The notes below the pieces were generated by a model, which was not told the DNA's origin, searched no databases, and saw only the letters and a program-made list of their open reading frames with translations. Below are positions 11,436 to 23,493 of a DNA stretch of 64,000 nucleotides, piece after piece. Where the stretch lies: the NCBI GenBank assembly GCA_036250195.1, contig JAVHZZ010000003.1, positions 88,359,418 to 88,423,417 of the forward strand. Direction: 5' to 3'. A program made the translations under genes and the position numbers. The DNA comes from Mixophyes australis (Eukaryota; Chordata; Amphibia; Anura; Limnodynastidae). The stretch's first letter is position 1. Each line of letters opens with the position of its first letter.

Positions 11436-12030
11436 ATACACAGAAACTAAGAATCCCTCTCCCAGTGTAATTATGTGACATATATGAGGATATAACTTAT
11501 GGTCCCTCTCTCAGTGCTGTGTTGCAAGTGAAAAGACTGGTCCACCCACTGTGCCCTGAGAGTGGTCAGGTGGCGTGTTTCTCCGTCTCTAGTCGTTGCA
11601 CCCGGTCCTGGTCTGGGGCACAGGGGTAAGCCGTTCTAGAGAGGCGTTCAAAAAAAAATGGCTTAAAACAAAAATAAAAATAATATAGCAATCCCAGACA
11701 TTGTAGCCTTTTCATATATATATTACTCTCCCAATCCCAAGCAAAATGTACAAACAACACTCTTGGCAGAGTGAAAGGTGTTGGTATATTTGGAGAGACA
11801 ACTGATTTGATGGCGATATCCGCTATAGATTTTTCTGCATATTAAAATAATAGGTAACAGACTCCTCCTAAGCTGGTGACCATTTTCTCATTCCGGTGTC
11901 TTGGCCATGTGAAGATGTGTGCTCTCTGATTTTAAAGATGTCCCGACAGAAATAAATAAAATAACTCCTTGTATTCTTTTTAAATGTTGAAATCTATAAA
12001 TTGCAGAGGCGGATAGATGCTTGGTAGTAC

Positions 12031-12605
12031 AGGGAGAGGAAACAGTAGCAGAAAGAAGTAATAATGCCACTGTATAGGTCATTGGTACGGCCTCATCTAG
12101 AATACTGTGTTCAGTTCTGAGGCCATATCTCCAGAAGGATATAAATACATTAGAGACTGTGTATAGATGGGCAACTAAAATGGTGCATGGCCTACAGCAC
12201 AAAACTTACCCGGAAGACTCAAAGATCTTAATATGTATAGTTTGGAGCAGAGAAGAGAAAGGGGGGACATGATAGAAACGTTCAAATATATCAAGGGTTT
12301 GAACAAGGTACAAGAGGGAACCATTCTTCAAAGGAAGACAAGTATTAGAACACAAGGACATGTACTGAGACTGGAGGGAAGTAGGTTCAGAGGAGATGTG
12401 AGGAAAATTTACATCACAGAAAAGGTAGTGGATAAATGGAATAGCCTCCCATCAGAGGTGGTAGAGGCTAATACAGTATAGCAATTTCTACATGCTTGGG
12501 ATAGACATAAGGATATTCTTAAAAAGAAACAAGAATTAAATAGGTTTGAGGTTACCATAGGATAAAAAAGGTGGTTCTTATCTGCCGTCAAATTCTATGT
12601 TTCTA
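12031..12605 (+). pseudogene. LINE reverse-transcriptase C-terminal fragment
   Basis: Conceptual translation gives motifs typical of the C-terminal region of vertebrate non-LTR retrotransposon RTs: an RPHLEYC-like segment (near 12090), an RRERGDMIETFKYI segment (near 12250), then an RRIYITEKVVDKWNSLPSEVVEA-type end (to about 12470; here GDVRKIYITEKVVDKWN). The longest intact frame is 12233-12481 (82 residues). The preceding part is in a different frame, so the fragment is broken. The tail ends in a short ATTCTATGTTTCTATGG segment often found at such LINE 3' ends. It is probably a 5'-truncated LINE inside hAT element 1. Confidence 0.65.
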
Positions 12606-13119
12606 TGGAGAGATGCTAGCACGGTGTAGGATATTAAATGATTTGGTTTGCCGGGAATATAAAATGTGGGGGAAAAGCACAGACTGTATTATTAAAGTGA
12701 CTTTCATTTGTTTTCCAGATTTTGCATATGTGACTGTGGACAATTTATTGCTTCATATTTACCTTTTCATCTTCTCTTCTATACTGCTGTATTCTTCGTC
12801 ATTATCCTTCTTCTGTATACTGCTGTCTGAAGACAGTTCTTTTCTACCTTCTCGGTCCAGCCGCCCCTGTGCTGTAGCTCCTGGCTCTTCCCGACTCCTC
12901 TAAATCCACTAGCAACGTTGTGAGATCAGGAGCTGGGTGCTGGGCACCATTTTGGAAGCGCTGGGCGCCTAGCATTGATAATCTATAGTCTGTGGTCACA
13001 GACCCAGGGCACAGAGGCAAGTAACAGGCAGCCGCTGCACCCACTTAGCACCGCCATGGCTCTGCTCCACAGTACTGAAATCAACAAAACCTTGCCAACT
13101 CTCCACATTACAGCAACTG

Positions 13120-13402
13120 GCTATACCAACGTCACCTTGTACCAACACAACCCATGTCCCCACACTGCCCCAATGCCAGTCTTGTCCCCACAATACACCA
13201 ATGCTACCCCTCTACACCAATGCCAGCCCTATCCTCATACTACACCAATGCCAGCACTGGCCCCACACTGCACCAAATCCACCCCCCCCCCTACCCACAC
13301 TACACCAATGTCACCCCCCTACCCACACTAAACTATTGTCACCCCCTCTACTAACACTACACCAATAACAGCACTGTCCCCACACTGAACCAATGTCAGC
13401 CA
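13120..13402. repeat. Degenerate tandem array, ACACCAATGCCAG-type unit
   Basis: About ten imperfect units built around CCCCACACT.CACCAATG.CA, roughly 25-32 bp each. The array lies within hAT element 1 and generates spurious open frames on both strands. Confidence 0.8.
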
Positions 13403-14774
13403 TACTGATGCAGGGGGGAGAGGAGGAGATTTCACTTGCATAGGAGTGAAGAGGGGAGGGCAGACAGAAACTTTCACACACAAAGGGGAGGGGAGGGGAG
13501 GGACAGAGGCTGACTGACACACAGAGGGAAAGGGGAAAGACGATCTCACAAGCAGAGCAGGAAATGGGAGGATACAGAAGCTGTCACACTCGGGGATTTG
13601 TTTAAAAGACAGAAAATATACGTTTGGACATAGCTCCGCCCACTTTCGGAAAGCTCCGCCCCTCCAAACGCCGTGAATGCCGAAGCTGTCACAGACAGAT
13701 ATATATTGTGAGTCTGAGGGGAGAGAGACTGTCCCAGGTAGAGGATAGCAGAGAGAGACTCACATACTTAGTGTGCGGAGTCTCCGAAGTCCAGCCTTAT
13801 AGAGAGCATGTGTTCCCCGGCAGCCTGCAGTCACAGAGCCAGGCACAGAGGCAAGTAGCGGGCGGCTACTGCGCCCCCTTGGGCTTGCGCCCTGGGCCAC
13901 GGCACCGCCCGCACCTCCCTAGTTACGGCTCTGGATAAGGCAGCAGGTATATGGTAACACAATAGGGCAGTGCACATCAGAGGAGAGAGTACCAGTCCAG
14001 GCAGCAATATAGTCACAACAGATGCGGCAGGGATAAGGTACCATACAATGCCTTAATATGTTTTAGTTGACACAGGAACAGTTCAGCCAGAGAAGATAAC
14101 AACAAGCAGCTTGATGATACGACCTGTAATGCCACTGAGCCACAGAGGCAAATGCGGAGTAGATGAAGCTTGAACAGGACAACTCTTATGGACAGTGTCG
14201 GACTGTGGCATGAAGAGCCCACCGGGGGACTGCAACACTAGGGGCCCACCAGAGGGGGTGTGGTCAGCCATCATAGAGGCAGAACCTGACACTAGAGGGG
14301 GAGTGGTCAGTCCACAAAGGACAGCTAGCACCTTAGTGTGGTATATAAAGCATACAGTGTGTGTATAAAGAATACACAGTCTTGACCTGCCCCTTAGATT
14401 GGGCAGAACAGTCACCAAAAATCAGGATTATCCCGTTACACCAGGCTTGGCTAACCTGTGGTACTCCACGGGGTAAATGTATCAAAGTGCGAGTTTGCCA
14501 GCGTGTTTAAATCACGGCAAATCGCGAGTTTTGAAAAAAAAAATTGAAATGTATCAAGCTGCGATTTTGGCACTGATGTTCAAAATCGCTGGTCATGCGC
14601 TATGCTACATGCGTAAGCTGTATTTACAGTATTACAGCTTACGCAAGTAGCGTAGCGCATGCGCAATGAGCTACGTTACTTGCGTAAGCTCTATTTACAG
14701 TATTAGGTGATTCCCCCACTAGCGTGGGAAAATCACATAATAGAGTAGTTAGAGCTTGCGCAATGAACGTAAGT

Positions 14775-15040
14775 GTATTATTATTATTATCATTTATTTG
14801 TTGGGCGCCACTAGGTTTCCGCAGCGCCATACATAGTACAAACAGTAGACCATACAGGGTTAAACAGTACAGAACGATAAACACAAAGTACCAATACTTC
14901 AGTAACTCCAGCCATAAGGACAACCATATGGAGTAAGGACAGAGCAGAAGAATAGATATGGAGACACGAGGGAAGAGGGGCCCTGCTCATAAGAGCTTAC
15001 ACCCTAAGGGAGGGTGGACAAATCAGACACCAGAGGGAGC
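14775..15040 (-). mobile_element. LINE/SINE 3'-tail-like fragment
   Basis: A TTATTATTATTATCATTTAT run is followed by GGGCGCCACTAGGTTTCCGCAGCGCC, resembling in reverse the tail of the SINE at 31844-32224 (GCGCTGCGGAATTAGTGGCGC, then TTTAT and GAT repeats). The GCTCATAAGAGCTTACACCCTAAGG segment near 14985-15010 is common in dispersed vertebrate LINE/SINE tails. Exact family unknown. Confidence 0.5.
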
Positions 15041-15528
15041 AAGTGTATTGCGTACCGGACCTCCTACTAGGTAGGAGGTGTTAGCGGCGGGTCCACAGTT
15101 TTTTTATTTTTCTACAATCAAGATTAAAGACTCGTGGATATTACAAATATGGGGCCCTCTTGGCCGAAGCAACGAAGACTTCAATCAACAATGGGCCCAT
15201 TCTGGGCGAAGTACAGAAGAGATTGGCCAAGCATTAACTTTTGGAAGTATAAATATTCTGGGACTGGGGCAAGCACGGACTATTGGAAGGTATAATTAAT
15301 ATGGGACTGGGGCAAGCAAGGAGACTTTGGACAAGAAAGAAGGCATCTTTGTTGAGTATCTTGGGGTGTTTTTATTTTTATTAAATAGATGTGGTGTAAA
15401 TGAGGGTGGTTAGTGTGTTTATTGTGGGTTTTTTATTTTTTATAAATATGTGTGGTGTTTACAAGGGTGTTGTGGTTTATTTTACATTTTTTTTTGTGGA
15501 ACTACAGGTCCCAGCAAGCCAGGGATGT

Positions 15529-15574
15529 CAGGGCATGTTGGCACTTGTGGTTTTCCAAGTGCCAACATGCCCTG
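15529..15574. repeat. Perfect 19-bp inverted repeat
   Basis: CAGGGCATGTTGGCACTTG at 15529-15547 is complementary to 15556-15574 with an 8-base loop. It lies in a GGGACTTGTAGTTCCAC-type MITE segment within the third nested layer. Confidence 0.85.
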
Positions 15575-16739
15575 GCTGCCGTGGGTATGCTGGTGCTTGT
15601 AGTTATACAAGCAGCAGCATGGCCACACTGTTTTTGGCAACCTGGCTGGCTGGGACTTGTAGTTCCACAAAACAAAATGGCATCTGTTTATTTTTTCACT
15701 ATTTATCGCCGTATCACCCTACTACCCACAGCCCAGGGGTAGTAGGAAGAGCCCTAGTGCTATCAGCACTGGGCTGGGGGTCTCTAGGGGGGGGGCCCGC
15801 TCGTTTTTTTGGCGGACCCCACTCCCTAGGGAATCCAGCCCAGGGCTGAACAGTCTAGGGTTGGTTAGTTATTATGGCAGGGGGACCCCTGCCGTGTGTC
15901 CCCCTGCTATAGTGCCGCCAACCCTGGCTGGTTTGCCTAGTGCTGGTAAAGTGAAAATCGGGGGTACCCCAGGCAAAATTTTTCCCCGATTTTCACAGGA
16001 CAAGCACTAGTCAGGCAGCACTAGGGTTAAGCTGGAATAGAGGGGGGACTCCACGCTTTTTTTTTTTTCACTTTGATCTATTCTTTCACATTTTAACACT
16101 GCCAGGGCAGTGTAACAGTGATGTGTTTGTACAACACGCTGCTATCAAGCAGCGTGTTGTATCTGGCGTGTTTTGAAGCAAACTCTCCTGAGTTTGATTA
16201 CTCGCAGCTTCTTACATTGGAGACTTGTATAGCTGCAGTGACAAACAGTCGGGAGTTTGATCTCTGGCGATTTTGCAAATAGCGATTTTGACAGAAGCAC
16301 AACTCTGGCGATTTTGCATGAAATCTCAGCTTCATACATCTGCGAGTTTCAACTCTCCCGAGAAAATCGCTGGAGTTGCAAAATCGCACTTTGATACATT
16401 TACCCCCAGGTGTTGTGAAACTACAAGCCCTAGCATGCTTTGCCAATATATAGCAGCTTATTGCTGTAAGGGTATGCTGGGACTTGTAGTTTCACAACAC
16501 CTGGAGTACCACAGGTAAGCCAAGCCTGCACAAGACTCAGAACATTTGACAGACTGTCCTACCTGTTGTTGTCACTTTTATCACCTGTGGCTGCTGGTTT
16601 CTTTAGTTGCGACTTGTCTGGATCCTGGAATGTTGAGGGTCCTATTTGGAAAAAAATAATAGGTACATTTAGAAACGCCAACCATCCCTGCAATTAAATC
16701 AACAGCACCCACATTTAATAATTAGGCCTCTCTCCTAAT

Positions 16740-17360
16740 AGTGCTAATAGTGCTCACATTTGATAAATAGATCTATTTCCCTCCAACCAACCCCAAACAT
16801 TAAATTAATAGTATTCACATTTAATAAAAAAAACTATTACCCTCCCTCCAAACAGCCCCAGCAATAAATTAATAGCATTTATGTTTAATACATCTATTTC
16901 TTATGACCATTCCTAGCATTTAATAATTATTATTCACATTTAATAGATAGCCCTCCTCCCCACACTGAGCCCCACATTCATTTATAGACCCAAACCACCT
17001 CAGCATTAAAGGTCCCATCACCCCCTCCCTATAGTGTCCTCTGTGCAGCCCCCCCTCACTGTAGTTTAGCATAGGCAGCCCCGCCTCACTATAGTTTAGT
17101 ATAGTCAGCCCCCCTATAGTTTAGTATAGATAGGCAGCCCCCCTATGCCACATAGTAGTGCCCCCAAAACTATGTTATGCCACACAGTAGTGCCCCCAAT
17201 GTTATGCCACACAGCAGTGCCCCAATGTTATGCCACACAGTAGTGCCCCCAATGTTATGCCACACAGTAGTGCCCCAATGTTATGCCACACAGTAGTGCC
17301 CACAATGTTATGCCACACAGTAGTGCCCCAAATGTTATGCCACGCAAGTGTCCCCAATTC
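16740..17360. repeat. Successive tandem-repeat domains inside hAT 2
   Basis: Three domains follow each other: ATTTAATAATTA/CACATTTAATA-type units (about 16690-16960), GCAGCCCC.CCTA.TATAGTTTAGTATAG units (about 17045-17140), and about seven copies of ATGTTATGCCACACAGTAGTGCCC units (27-29 bp, about 17168-17350). A (TA)n run follows at about 17377-17410. Confidence 0.8.
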
Positions 17361-17372
17361 ACACACACACAC

Positions 17373-17409
<37 letters not shown>

Positions 17410-17819
17410 TGGTAGTATAAACAAATGGTTAAAGAGTATACTTACCGATATGTTGATTGCTGCAGGGCAGGCTCTCTGCTCCTTCTTCCTTCTTCAGCGG
17501 CGGTGGGAACATCAGCTGACAGTGGGGGGGGACAGGTTACATGATCGCAGCTGCGATCGCAATTGAGCAGCGGGAAAGCCGGAGAAGACCCTCGTGAGGA
17601 CAACGGGCCTCCAGGTAAGCTCCGCCCGCGGGTAAAAGGGGTGTGGCCATAAGGTAGTCTGGCCTACCGGTGATTTCATCGGTAGCTCGCTGGGCCAGTC
17701 CGACGCTGCTTATGGATGACTTGAAAGGTTCAGATGTCCGATAAGCAGCACGGCCCATGTAACAGCACTACCACGAAGACAAGTGTAGTTTAAGCGATCC
17801 AGCCTGTGGAACAGGAATA

Positions 17820-18360
17820 CAACAGAGGCAGGTGCAGCTTGAGTAGTGTAGACCATAAGACAGCAGCTTGATGGAGACAGGTGCGGTTTAAGCAGTCCAG
17901 TCTGGGGATCAGCGACACAGCAGAGGCAGGTGCAGCTTGAGCTGTATAGCCCGTGGAGTAGCACACAGCAGAGACAGGCGCAGCTTGAGCGATATAGCCC
18001 ATAGAGTAGCACACAGCGGAGACAGGTGCAGGTTTAGCAATATAGCCCGTGGAGTAGCACACAGCGGAGATAGGTGCAGCTTGAGCGGTATAGCCCATAG
18101 AGTAGCACACAGCGGAGACAGGTGCAGGTTTAGCAATATAGCCCGTGGAGTAGCACACAGCGGAGGCAGGTGCAGCTTGAGCAGTATAGCCCGTGGTGTA
18201 GCACAAAGCGGAGACAGGCGCAGCTTGAGCAGTATAGCCCGTGGAGTAGCACACAGCGGAGGTAGGTTCAGATTGAGCGGTATAGCCCGTGGAGTAACAT
18301 ACAGCGGAGGCAGGTGCAGCTTGAGCGGTATAGCCCTTGGAGTAGAAACACAGCAGATGC
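17820..18360. repeat. 48-bp minisatellite within the LTR
   Basis: About eleven units with the core CAGGTGCAGCTTGAGCGG and TATAGCCCGTGGAGTAGCAC. GGTGC-type anchors fall at 17929, 17977, 18025, 18073, 18121, 18169, 18217, 18265 and 18313, an exact 48-bp period. Because 48 is divisible by three, long repetitive frames are open on both strands; these are not genes. It is the only repeat array in the LTR-owned part of 10808-18623. Confidence 0.93.
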
Positions 18361-18623
18361 ACTGACGATCCAGGTGAGAGCTCACGGAATAGGTAGGAAC
18401 CTAATCAGACAGGTAACTTGATCAACAGGCCCAGAGGAAAGGGAGGAAGTGCCTTTTCAAGTTTGGAACCCAAACCAGGAACCAATAAGAATCTTGCTAG
18501 AAGTAGACAGGTAATCAGTCTGCACATGCGCAGATCAAGACTAAGGGGTTTGAGGTCTGCTAATGAGGCGCAGGTGAATGTTTCAGTCTTTCTCTATGGA
18601 AGCCGAATGAGCAGCGTGTGACA

Positions 18624-21600
18624 ATGTTTTAGAGATTGTTTATACATAAATGATAATATATTAAAGGTATCTAATGCTCAGGATATATGAAATATATCCT
18701 GTTTACTGTCATTTTGATTTGCATATTACCATCTGGAATCCGCTACTTTCGGTTTTGCGATCCCTTCCTGCGATCACTAGTTATGGAAGATAAAAGTTTA
18801 ATGATCAAAATGACATTGTGTTTGGAAAGCTGATAGGTTGGTGGAAACTGGATTAAATCAGGTCCCTAGGCACAGCATGTGATCAGCTGTTGGGGGTGAG
18901 GTGGTCACACCTTATCAGAGGAATCCTTTGAATTAATCTATGACCAGCAAGCAACTGGAACATCATTAACCCTGAGCCAATGAAGACCCCTAGACGTGAT
19001 GCTTGTGTATATAGTGACATCATCAATAGTTTTTTTTTTTACTAAAACTGAATATAATCCAGCTCCTTCCCCCAGCTCGATTTCTTAGTCTGACTAAACA
19101 GCAGACATGACTATCTTAACCTGGGCCCGGATGAAGCGCTAGCGAAAATATAATGTATTCAGTGTTTTTATACTTTCCTGCTTTATTGTACTATCTTTTA
19201 TGCGTTATGATGGCTTATTGTAAACCCTGCTGTATTTTGCAATTAAATATCTTTGTGCTTTGGAACCACAATAATTGCATTGGACAATGATTTATTGATA
19301 AGCGATAAAATTAGCTTAATACATTCTAGGAAATATAAATAATGTAAGAAGTTCTCTTTTTAAAATAATTAATATTTACTTGTTCATTGGCATGATTCTT
19401 CATATAATTTAAATCTCAGAAGGCCCCATAATTTTTTGCATTTTATTGCTGAGTCAATATTGCCAGAATTAACTTGTTTCGGCTACTTGCTTGATTTTAG
19501 AATTCACATTGAATCCAAATTTACGTACTTTACTGGAGGTTTGGTCTGTTTAGTGATATATTAACATGTATAGGTTAAGTATATGTGTCTGTGTTTTGTA
19601 AACTTTTTATTTCAATTTAATTGTTTATTTTTCATTACTTTATTTTACTTATCTAAAAAAGTAAACTTCTGGTCTAATTGCAAGAATAACTCAATTAGCA
19701 TCATGGCCACATATTAGCAGATTTCAATTCTAAGCTTTGTACTGTCATCCTAAGTGCCTATACTATGAGTGATAGCCGATGAAAGACCAGTGAGGAAGTG
19801 TCACAAAAAATCTTACAATTATCTCTACTGGACTTCTCTGTGTGGATTTGTGATTATTGCTGTTCTCCAGGGTCCTGATTTTCTTCTACCATAATCTTAG
19901 ATGTTATTGACATCTAACCCCATGTTAGGCATGTAGGTATGTACTGTACCATTAGGGATGATGTGGGATATATGTTAAGTAGCTTTAATGAATATTTAAA
20001 TATATGAGATTTAATATATGAGTAAGATGTGCACTTTAGGATTGAATAGGTATATAAACTACATATAACTAATAACCCATTGCTCCCTATTTACCCCCAG
20101 GGTAGACTGAATTTGTCTCATGGACTCATCAAGGTTTTCAAGCACAGGCTGGCCCAAATAGAGTTCACATTATCTCCTAGTTGTTGTAAAATAGTTGGTG
20201 ATTATTTTCCACTGTGAATAGTTCATTTAATCTCTTTCCATTAACTCTCTTTTCTTATGTCCCCAGCACCCTTCCTCTATCCTAAAAACACTCCTTTAAT
20301 GTTGTGTGCTCCTGCAACTGATACCCATTGTATTAAGGGTAACCTGTTATCCGTGCATGACAAAAGTCATGATCTATGGAATGGCAGGACACTTGCCCAA
20401 CTAATTTAAGACAGTTGTGACGTATGCATTAGGACAAATTCACTGTCATGTTGCAATAACTATTCCAGCACATCTCTTATCCTTTAGCACATAGCAATAT
20501 ATCTTGCTGACAAAGCACATTGTGTAACAAATTACATTTAAGATCCCTTTCAGAAGTACCTGGCATACCCTCAGTACTCAATCATCTCAATTGCTTACTC
20601 TGCCATCTCTGAATCCACATAATACATGGCACAAGTTCGGGGAGACATGTATGAGAAATGTTCTACAGCTAACTGGGTAGATATGGAGGTGTTGTTCATA
20701 GCAACCAACTAAATTCTGTAATTTTTCTAGTAAATGTGTGATTGGCTACAATCAGTAATGCCATCTCTTGTATATTTACTAACTGCAATTTAATCTAATC
20801 AAAAATTATTACATTTGACTTTAACAGCGTTTATGGAGAAAACATATCTCTAAATATTATAAAGTTAATTATTAACTGATTAACTACATTTTAATCATGT
20901 TTAAAGCAAATAGGTCAGTGTAGGACCTTCAAACATTGAGGTGCCCTTTAAGCTGGGATGCAGGCTTAAAAGTTTTTATTAAAATATGAACCAATACCTC
21001 ATGTTTTCATTTTGTTAGATACACACAGATATCCAGTGTTAAGGATAAGCACTGACAACATCTGTCTTTTTGTTTATTATAAAATAAATGTTTGATTTTC
21101 TTTGGTAAAAAGCAGCATTTGTATGTTCGAGACTTAGAATTCACATTAAGTAAAATTAAAGATTGATAAAAGAGTTGCACTCTGAAACAAGACAAATCCG
21201 GGATCTTTTTTGAACCTCATGTAGATTTAATACATCAATCATTTTGTATTGACCTGCACCTCTTATTCAGATGAGCGCAATTAGGGATTTTCTTCAGTAC
21301 TTATACACTTTCGCGATCTGGAGAACATGCAGACCCATGGAAAAAGCTATTAAATTGCTGTAGGCTGGGTTTTAATTATACCAACACTTAATTGTGTATG
21401 CTGTTCACACTACACCTATAAAATCGAACATGTCTGATTTTTGGGTGTTTTCGACAGTGCAGGTCAGATGCCAAAACAATGGTATCAGGTTCAGGATGGG
21501 AAGAGAATTGTTAAGAATTGGCTTAAAAAAAAGGGAATATCTGTGAAACAACAGTCTTCTCTAACCAAGTCGACATAATTTGCAGATGTGCAAACTGTAT

Positions 21601-22138
21601 TTGAGAAAAAGAATAACTAATACAAGTGCTCAATTAGACAGTTACAGAATGACCAATTTAGTCCAAGTATTAATTCAAGGGAGACAATATCATTTAATTT
21701 ACAGGAATGTCTTCAATATTCTATCCATGACTACTTTAAAGGGGTGTTTATGCTATTGAAAACTGAAAAAAGAGTTTACATTCTTAGTGGAATTGACAAA
21801 ATATTTTAATTATAACTATACATTTCAAAATGTCATGGGATGGCAAAATTCTTCCTGTATCCTACAATCCTTTTTCATTTATCCTACTGTCATTAAAATT
21901 ATGTATTTACTATTTTATTTATTTAGCCACATGCATTGTTAACATAAGTTTGTTGCATGTACACAGATGTGAAAACAATGCCACCAAATGAGACAGTGAA
22001 TATTTATATTTGCATTTTTCCATGCATTTAATTTACGCTGTAGTAGTTATTTGCAAAAGCTTCTTGTTCCATTTCAATTGGACATACATCAGCACAGCTG
22101 AGAACCTACATTTACATAGACAAACAGATAGACAAATG
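18624..22138. other. Gene-free stretch
   Basis: About 3.5 kb of AT-rich DNA. No exon, element terminus or tandem repeat that I can support. Confidence 0.45.
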
Positions 22139-22140
22139 TA

Positions 22141-22735
22141 CAGTACTGTGCAAAAGTTTTAGGCAGGTGTGGAAAAAATACTGCAAAGTACGAATGTGTT
22201 AATAGTTTATTTTTATCAATTAACAAAATGCAAAGTGAATGAACAGAAGAGAAATCCAAATCAAATCACTATTTTGTGTGACCACCCTTTGCCTTCAAAA
22301 TAGCATCAATACATCAATTCTTCTAGGTACACTTGCACGCAGTTTTTGAAGGAACTCGGCAGGGAGGTTGTTCCAAACATCTTGGAAAACTAACCACAGA
22401 TCTTCTGTGGATGTAGACTTGCTCAAAATCCTGTCTCTTCATGTAATCCCAGACTCGATGATGTTGAGATCAGGGCTCTGTGGGGGCCATATTATCACTT
22501 CCAGGACTCCTTGTTCTTCTTTACCCTGAAGATAGTGTTTAATGACATTGGATGTATGTTTGGGTTTGTTGTACTGCTGCAGAATAAATTTGTAGCCAAT
22601 GAGATATCTCCCTGATGGTATTGCATGATCGATAAGTACCTGCCTGTATATCCCAGCATTGAGAACACCATTAATCCTGACCGTTATCAATACAATATAA
22701 CAAAACCTCAAAGTCCATCTTACCACTACTTTAGG
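22141..22735 (-). pseudogene. 5'-truncated Tc1/mariner transposase remnant
   Basis: A Tc1-type terminus CAGTACTGTGCAAAAG begins at 22141 directly after TA (22139-22140), the expected target. Further in, the minus strand encodes the C-terminal part of a Tc1-like DDE transposase: ILQQYNKPKHT (the usual Asp of the D-N-P-K-H-T box is Tyr here) and WPPQSPDLNIIES with the terminal catalytic Glu. The frame then shifts; LVFQDVWNNLPAEFLQKLR-like and AKGGHTK-like codons follow in another frame. The N-terminal DNA-binding half and the second TIR are absent beyond about 22735. The enzyme cannot be functional. Confidence 0.85.
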
Positions 22736-22996
22736 TCTTACTTCTTAATTAATTTGGACTTTTCAGTTTTTTCCTAATATATTGCTTGGTTAAATCACTT
22801 ATGTTTTAAATTAATCAGCTTTCTCCATCACTTGAATTTTATTAAAATAATCACTTAGCACAATGCTAAGTCATATTAAGGTTTGTGCGGAGGCTGGCTT
22901 ATCAAATTCCTCAATCACTCTCTCAACAACCCTGGGCTACCCTATTAGCACCCTCTGCACAGTTTGCACAAAGCTTACATGTGTTCTTTCTTTACT

Positions 22997-23170
22997 ATAC
23001 CTCCCAACATTCAGAAACTCAAAAATGGAACAAAATAATCTCCACTCCTCATTCAACTCAAAGTCCACCCACACATACTCAAATATCCACCCACTTTAGC
23101 TTAAGCCACGTACCCTTTGTGCGGCCGGCAAATTGGGATGTCCGGCCAAAATCAGGAATGTTGGGAAGTA
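22997..23170. mobile_element. Short MITE with TACCTCCCAACATTC termini
   Basis: Inverted ends TACCTCCCAACATTC (22997) and GAATGTTGGGAAGTA (ending 23170) differ at one position. The first ten bases of the TIR match the MITE at 768-1006, so the two are related. No coding. Confidence 0.6.
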
Positions 23171-23283
23171 AGCTATACTCAATCAACCCTCTGACTCACT
23201 GACCAACATTGCTGTGTGACTAGATAATATAGCCAACTAAGCACTTTGCAATCTGGCTGGACCAATTTGCTATATGTAGCACT

Positions 23284-23401
23284 TACCCTTATGTATCAAG
23301 CTGCTATTGTCCTGTAGTTTGTAAGCTTGCCATCAGGACCCTCTTACCTCTCTGTCTGTCTATAATACCCAGTGTGTTCCCAAATGGAATGTGCTGCCAC
23401 T

Positions 23402-23403
<2 letters not shown>
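23284..23403 (-). mobile_element. Fragment of the dispersed repeat seen at 54826
   Basis: On the minus strand this segment matches about 54876-54968: TTGGGAACA, CTGGGTA, ACAGACAGAGAGGTAAGAG, then an AAGCTTA.AA.CTA.GGACAAT run. It is probably a LINE/SINE tail. It ends at the (TA)n tract that borders the Gmr1-like LTR. Confidence 0.6.

Positions 23404-23490
<87 letters not shown>
23404..23490. repeat. (TA)n tract at the left edge of the Gmr1-like element
   Basis: About 87 bp of TA dinucleotides with one AAAA interruption. It begins GTTTATATATA, as does the tract at the right edge (45180-45235). Confidence 0.95.

Positions 23491-23493
<3 letters not shown>

Larger units (their letters stand above)
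11159..13933. mobile_element. hAT element 1, non-autonomous
   Basis: Termini CAGTGCCGTAACTAG (11159) and CTAGTTACGGCTCTG (ending 13933) are inverted repeats with one mismatch, flanked by the perfect 8-bp duplication GATAAGGC (11151-11158 and 13934-13941). The CAGNG terminus and 8-bp duplication are hAT hallmarks. No transposase frame is visible. The 2775-bp interior contains a (TA)n run near 11387-11426, a LINE-derived RT C-terminal fragment and a degenerate tandem array at 13120-13402. A similar TCACAGA...CAGAGGCAAGTA.C.GGC segment appears near 12996-13032 and again near 13830-13866. Confidence 0.92.
14469..16406. mobile_element. TIR transposon GGGGTAAATGTATCAAAGTGCGA-type, third layer
   Basis: The ends GGGGTAAATGTATCAAAGTG (14470) and its complement (ending 16406) form a clean inverted repeat. 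The empty site can be inferred from the intact right TIR of the host MITE (TACTCCAGGTGTTG), which shows that CCA or CA was duplicated. The AAATCGC/GCGATTT-rich subterminal regions and lack of coding fit a non-autonomous Harbinger-like element, but the short duplication makes this uncertain. It holds a LINE/SINE-tail-like fragment at 14775-15040 and a palindrome at 15529-15574. Confidence 0.7.
14442..16528. mobile_element. MITE with CAGGCTTGGC termini, nested in hAT 2
   Basis: The left end CAGGCTTGGCTAACCTGTGG (14442) pairs with the right end ...TACCACAGGTAAGCCAAGCCTG (ending 16528). The inner sequence next to the right TIR (TACAAGTCCCAGCATACC-type, present at 16420-16500 as a hairpin) is common in frog hAT-like MITEs. 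Flanking octamers do not match convincingly, so the superfamily assignment is tentative. Most of its length is a further insertion (14469-16406). Confidence 0.7.
14193..17708. mobile_element. hAT element 2, non-autonomous, multiply invaded
   Basis: It starts CAGTGTCGGACTG at 14193 and ends CAGTCCGACGCTG at 17708, inverted repeats with one mismatch, flanked by the exact 8-bp duplication CTTATGGA (14185-14192 and 17709-17716). It inserted into the same LTR as hAT element 1, 251 bp away. No transposase is visible. Its middle (14442-16528) is occupied by other transposons; its own right part carries several tandem-repeat domains (16740-17360) and a (TA)n run. Confidence 0.92.
10808..18623 (-). 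mobile_element. LTR with exact TSD, split by two hAT insertions
   Basis: The element begins TGTCACGG at 10808 and ends GTGTGACA at 18623, with the 5-bp duplication ATGTT on both sides (10803-10807 and 18624-18628). Its own sequence comprises 10808-11158, 13942-14192 and 17717-18623, about 1.5 kb once the two hAT elements and one copy of each hAT duplication are set aside. The A-rich plus strand and lack of internal coding suggest a minus-strand solo LTR of a large Ty3/gypsy-type element, similar in style to the LTRs at 25 kb and 42 kb. It contains a 48-bp minisatellite at 17820-18360. Confidence 0.8.

Noticed and set aside
12233..12481. 82-codon frame as an independent gene
   Set aside because: It matches only the end of LINE RT proteins, and the matching part upstream is in another frame. 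It is a fragment.
15400..15849. 149-codon open frame
   Set aside because: It runs through GGGACTTGTAGTTCC-type MITE sequence and a palindrome, inside a third-level nested transposon.
17790..18385. Long repetitive open frames on both strands (up to about 190 codons)
   Set aside because: They run through a 48-bp minisatellite whose unit is a multiple of three. There is no start context, domain or composition of a real protein.
22439..22726. Complete small transposase gene
   Set aside because: Only the C-terminal part of Tc1 transposase is present, with frame breaks and no second TIR.
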